Below, piece after piece: positions 60,680-64,000 of a stretch of 64,000 nt of DNA. The stretch is from Phycomyces blakesleeanus NRRL 1555(-) (Eukaryota; Mucoromycota; Mucoromycetes; Mucorales; Phycomycetaceae). Numbering within the stretch: the first letter of the stretch is position 1; the number at the start of each line of letters is the position of its first letter. The notes beneath the pieces are model-generated. The model was not told the DNA's origin. It made no database searches and saw only the letters and a program-made list of their open reading frames with translations. Where the stretch lies: the NCBI RefSeq assembly GCF_001638985.1, contig NW_017265139.1, positions 620,001 through 684,000 of the forward strand. Reading direction: 5' to 3'. A program made the position numbers and the translations under genes.

Positions 60680-61887
60680 TTATACGCGTTTTGACCACGC
60701 AGGCATTTTTGTAACCAAGCCACAAGGAATTGTCTTGTGTACCAACACATGACTCCGCGACTTCAACTGTGTTGCTCTTTTTCCCAAGTCATCTCTGGCA
60801 AGATTGTCAAGAAAGTCAAACATGGCATTCAACTATAAATATATATATACATCAGAAATCAAACAACAGAAAAAACCATTTTATATAAAACATTACCTCA
60901 TCACTATACCAATCAGGACGAGATGCAACAACAGAAGTGTTGGTTTCTGTCTCATCACCAGACTTTGTGTCTCTATAAAAAACGTCATTGTAATCCCGAT
61001 TAAACTTTTTGGTAACTGCATAGTTATGCTTTGTGTATGTTCTTTTTCTCCTTTTATTAAGCTACAATATATATATAATATATTAAGTGTACTTGTCAAA
61101 ATTGAATTATTATAAATAGAAATATTTACAGCAGTCTTTCTATTTTCTCTTCTGTTTGAGGTAGTGTTTGTCTGTATGTCTTCTTCAGTAAGCTTACTGG
61201 CAGCCAAGCAATTGTAATAGCTGTTTACAATAATACCACATAGCTTTTTTGGTGGTATCATGGCTGCTACAGGTTGATGATGAATGTAAAGCATCAAATC
61301 ACTTACAAGATTCTTATTAAACTCGTCAGACAAACCAATATTGACATCCCAAGTTGGTTTATCATTATTCTCTCTAATCAACTCCAAATCATCCATTTTG
61401 AGATTAATATTTCTTAACCGCCCCCAAATAATACTCTATTAAAGATATATTGATGTTAGATTTAAAGGGAGATTTTTTTTACAATTTTAGTATTTGAGCT
61501 TACTGAAATCTTTGGGTGTCTTGAGCTGCTTATGATGTCCTGAGAATCCATATCAGAATCCAGAACAGCTTGCATGTCAGTCGATTGAGCACCCATCTGG
61601 CATTGTACTGTTCCAATAATTAGTCTATTAGAAAACAATATAGTTTGTGTTTAATTACCTTTCAATTCACTAACATCGGAACTAACAGCTGTCATTTTGG
61701 CATTGAGTGTAGCAAGAAGACTGACTACATCATTAAACTCTGACACTGGAATTGACATATTGTCTGGTCTAGAAGCAATCATTGGATTAGACAATCCTAT
61801 ACGGCTAGTGTTGACTGCATTGATTAATGGCCTAGATGCTGATTCATTGGTACGTGCGTTCTGGTTGATGTTAGTTCTTGGAGCCAT
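60680..61887 (-). CDS. Accessory gene of the tnp2 element, unknown function
   Basis: Exons 61887-61659, 61607-61504, 61435-61130, 61061-60897 and 60832-60680 join in phase to 318 residues, from MAPRTNINQNARTNESASR to SKRV and a stop. All introns have GTAA donors and TAG or CAG acceptors. The N-terminus contains a short predicted coiled coil (NDVVSLLATLNAKMTAVSSD). The middle (WDVNIGLSDEFNKNLVSDLM) and basic NRRENRKTALNKRRKRTYTK segment are compatible with nucleic-acid binding. I recognise no domain. It lies tail-to-tail with the tnp2 transposase, 103 bases apart, and I infer it is the second gene of the same element. Unlike the transposase it has no stop codon. Confidence 0.65.
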
Positions 61888-64000
61888 TATCTGTATTTTT
61901 ATATAATAAAATTATAAGTTTCTGGTATATATTGCTTGATATTTCTATTTTAATAAATTTTTAAGAGAGTAGTTTACATGTAAAGAATTTTAGAGTAATT
62001 GAGTGATTGAACAATTATGTTAATGATTAAGCGAGCAAGTTGAGCAAGTACATGAGTGTGTAAATACATCTTTTAAATGATTGAGAAGATCGAAATATAT
62101 ATTTTGAAAAAAATTGAGCTAGAAAACAACCTCTTTAGGTATATAGTAAGTAACAATTGTTTTATGAAACATATAAAGCTATAATTAGTAGACATTTTTT
62201 TTAAAGTAAGAGAAACAGTCTAATAACTTTTTCAGAGTCTATGGCTTTTTCAAACACTGTTTTTTATTTTCCCATCTTTTTCTGTTTTTCTCTACTCTTT
62301 AATAATATTAATAAAAATAACACTCTTTTAATCCTACTATGTTTCACTTTAGGCACCTTTAATATATACATATGATGCAGGTGTCTTTCATTATACAAGA
62401 GGTACTTTACCATTAAATATATCATTATTTTACTAACTATAAATTACTTTAAATAGACATTACATATATTTCTCTGATATAACCAGTGCAGACAAAAAAA
62501 CAAAAACATATTAGTGACATGTATGTATATATCTATATAAGCAGTTTTTTCCCAGTATTAAAAACAATATCTAACATCTACTTTAAATATAGCTCACCCT
62601 TACTTTACATATGGTCAGTAAAAACAAGTCATTTAAAGAATATAAGGGTATGTGTTATTTATTTTATTATTGTGTTGTTTTTATTTTGTTTTGTTTTTTT
62701 ATATCAGCATTCTCACTCTCTTTTTTTTATAGTTGAAATCGTTCTTCACATTCTTATATGACTGGTACTCAAGGATAAGACAAGTTCCTTTAGTAAATAT
62801 GTATGTATATGTTTTATATTCCTTTCTTTGTAATATATACTTGAATGACATATTGGCTCATAGCTTTTGATAATGTAAATCTGTGTTTTATTCCATTATT
62901 AACAAATTACTCTAACAGTATATAAGTATTTTTCTACTCCCTTTAATCAAATAGCTTCAGTAAGCATATATACTCACTACCCAAGTTTATTAATTCAAAA
63001 AATTCTAAAACAAAATTTATAAGAAGTACAATATAACAGATTAGTGTATTAAATAGTAATACTATATAGACTTTTTATTATTGCCAAAAAAAAGCTTTTT
63101 TTATTCAAAATAAAAACAAATAAAAAAACCATTTTTCAAAACAAAACAATATCCAATTGAGAGACTCGTGCTTAGCATTTGCACCTATGAGAATTTTTTC
63201 TTTGATTCATTTAGCCAATAAACATTAAAGAAGTGCTCTGTTATTATGCCTGTTATTACAAAAACAAGGTCTACATCAAATTACAGGTGTTATCAGTGGT
63301 AGATAATACATTGTTCTGCATTTGAAATAGTCTATATAATTGATCCCCGAGAACAGTTGATACACAGACATTACACTTAAACTCCCGGTTTTTATTTTTG
63401 GAATAATATAATATTCAATTATTTTTGACACTTTATTCAATAACTTGTCAACTACGATTTCCTTAATATTTACAAGTAATTCATTTTTATGTGACAAAAT
63501 ATCCCAATAATCAAGACCTATTATTAGAGTGTTTCAGCAGTTTTAGATGTTTAGATTTTACTTTTGCGGTGATTTAATACAATGACCAATGACATCTAAT
63601 ATCTAAAAAATCAATTGAGTGCCCTTAACAGTTACATATAATATAGACTTACTATATTAGAATATTTTAGATGAAGATATCTATAGATGAAAGCATCTAC
63701 AGATGTAGAAATCGAGATTTAACATTACTTTCAGATGCTATATTATTAAATAAATATATTCTATATGAAATCTTAATTTAAATAAATTAATAAACGTAAC
63801 TGTAAAATACATCTTTCTTACCCTTACATTTCTAATTTAAAATATGAGCACCAAGAACTGTATGTCTATATATATAAAGTATATGTCTTTACAAATACAT
63901 AATGTACTCATATAAGATTATGTAGTCATTTCCAGAAGAAGAACATTCAAACGCTGGGATAATGATAATGGTGATAAGCCATCATCCATCCAGATTCTCA
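61888..64000. other. AT-rich non-coding DNA
   Basis: No gene, RNA or transposon end can be supported. The first 60 bases contain a tttctggta match to the subterminal motif of the neighbouring elements and probably the promoter of the minus-strand accessory gene. The remainder is low-GC sequence with short open frames of spacer composition. Confidence 0.5.

Noticed and set aside
62486..63497. Open frames near the right edge
   Set aside because: Short, AT-driven composition with no motif and no splice-supported extension.
1..64000. tRNA, rRNA or other structured RNA genes
   Set aside because: I looked for tRNA A/B-box patterns and rRNA-like blocks on both strands by eye and saw none. A covariance-model search would be needed to exclude a divergent one.

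Overview
The window is nuclear DNA from a filamentous fungus. Gene exons are interrupted by many short introns, mostly 50-150 bases, with GTAAGT/GTATGT donors and pyrimidine-AG acceptors. Intergenic DNA is strongly AT-rich and microsatellite-rich, and about half the window is transposon DNA. The host genes are ordinary fungal housekeeping genes. Their combination with Tigger/pogo, Tc1, MULE, tnp2/CACTA and LINE elements fits an early-diverging lineage such as Mucoromycota (a Phycomyces- or Mucor-like fungus). That placement is inference; no rRNA or other decisive marker is present.

Layout. 1-7.2 kb: AT-rich DNA, a nested pair of small inverted-repeat elements, a low-G tandem array, and a complete Tigger/pogo transposon with an apparently intact three-exon transposase. 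7.8-36.2 kb is the gene-bearing part: a CDK5RAP1-type tRNA methylthiotransferase (-), a FAR1-plus-OTU protein (+) that looks like a MULE transposase without its catalytic core, a small unknown spliced gene (-), AP-3 mu (+), a compact BUB1 checkpoint kinase (-), a small unknown ORF (-), an ALYREF/Yra1 mRNA export adaptor (+), a large Cdc15/Hof1-type F-BAR-SH3 cytokinesis protein with a 49-glutamine tract (+), and a small coiled-coil gene (+). I rebuilt the exon chains by hand. For CDK5RAP1, AP-3 mu, BUB1, ALYREF, the F-BAR protein and the coiled-coil gene every splice phase closes and the coding length is divisible by three.

37-62 kb is a transposon graveyard. It holds a decayed LINE, a 5.46-kb MULE carrying an OTU cysteine-protease ORF with a 5'-truncated LINE in its terminal region, a second dead Tigger copy carrying a fold-back element and a Tc1 element, a TA-flanked MITE, a MULE-like SWIM-finger transposase pseudogene, and a tnp2/CACTA transposase pseudogene convergent with an intact accessory gene. 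62-64 kb is featureless AT-rich DNA.

How it fits together. The host genes work in separate processes (mitochondrial tRNA modification, vesicle sorting, spindle checkpoint, mRNA export, septation) and do not form a cluster. The observations most worth following are the transposase-less FAR1-OTU gene next to a complete OTU-bearing MULE in the same window, the nearly transition-only nonsense decay shared by several unrelated transposon families, and a shared 12-base motif that links the adjacent MULE-like and tnp2 transposon genes.
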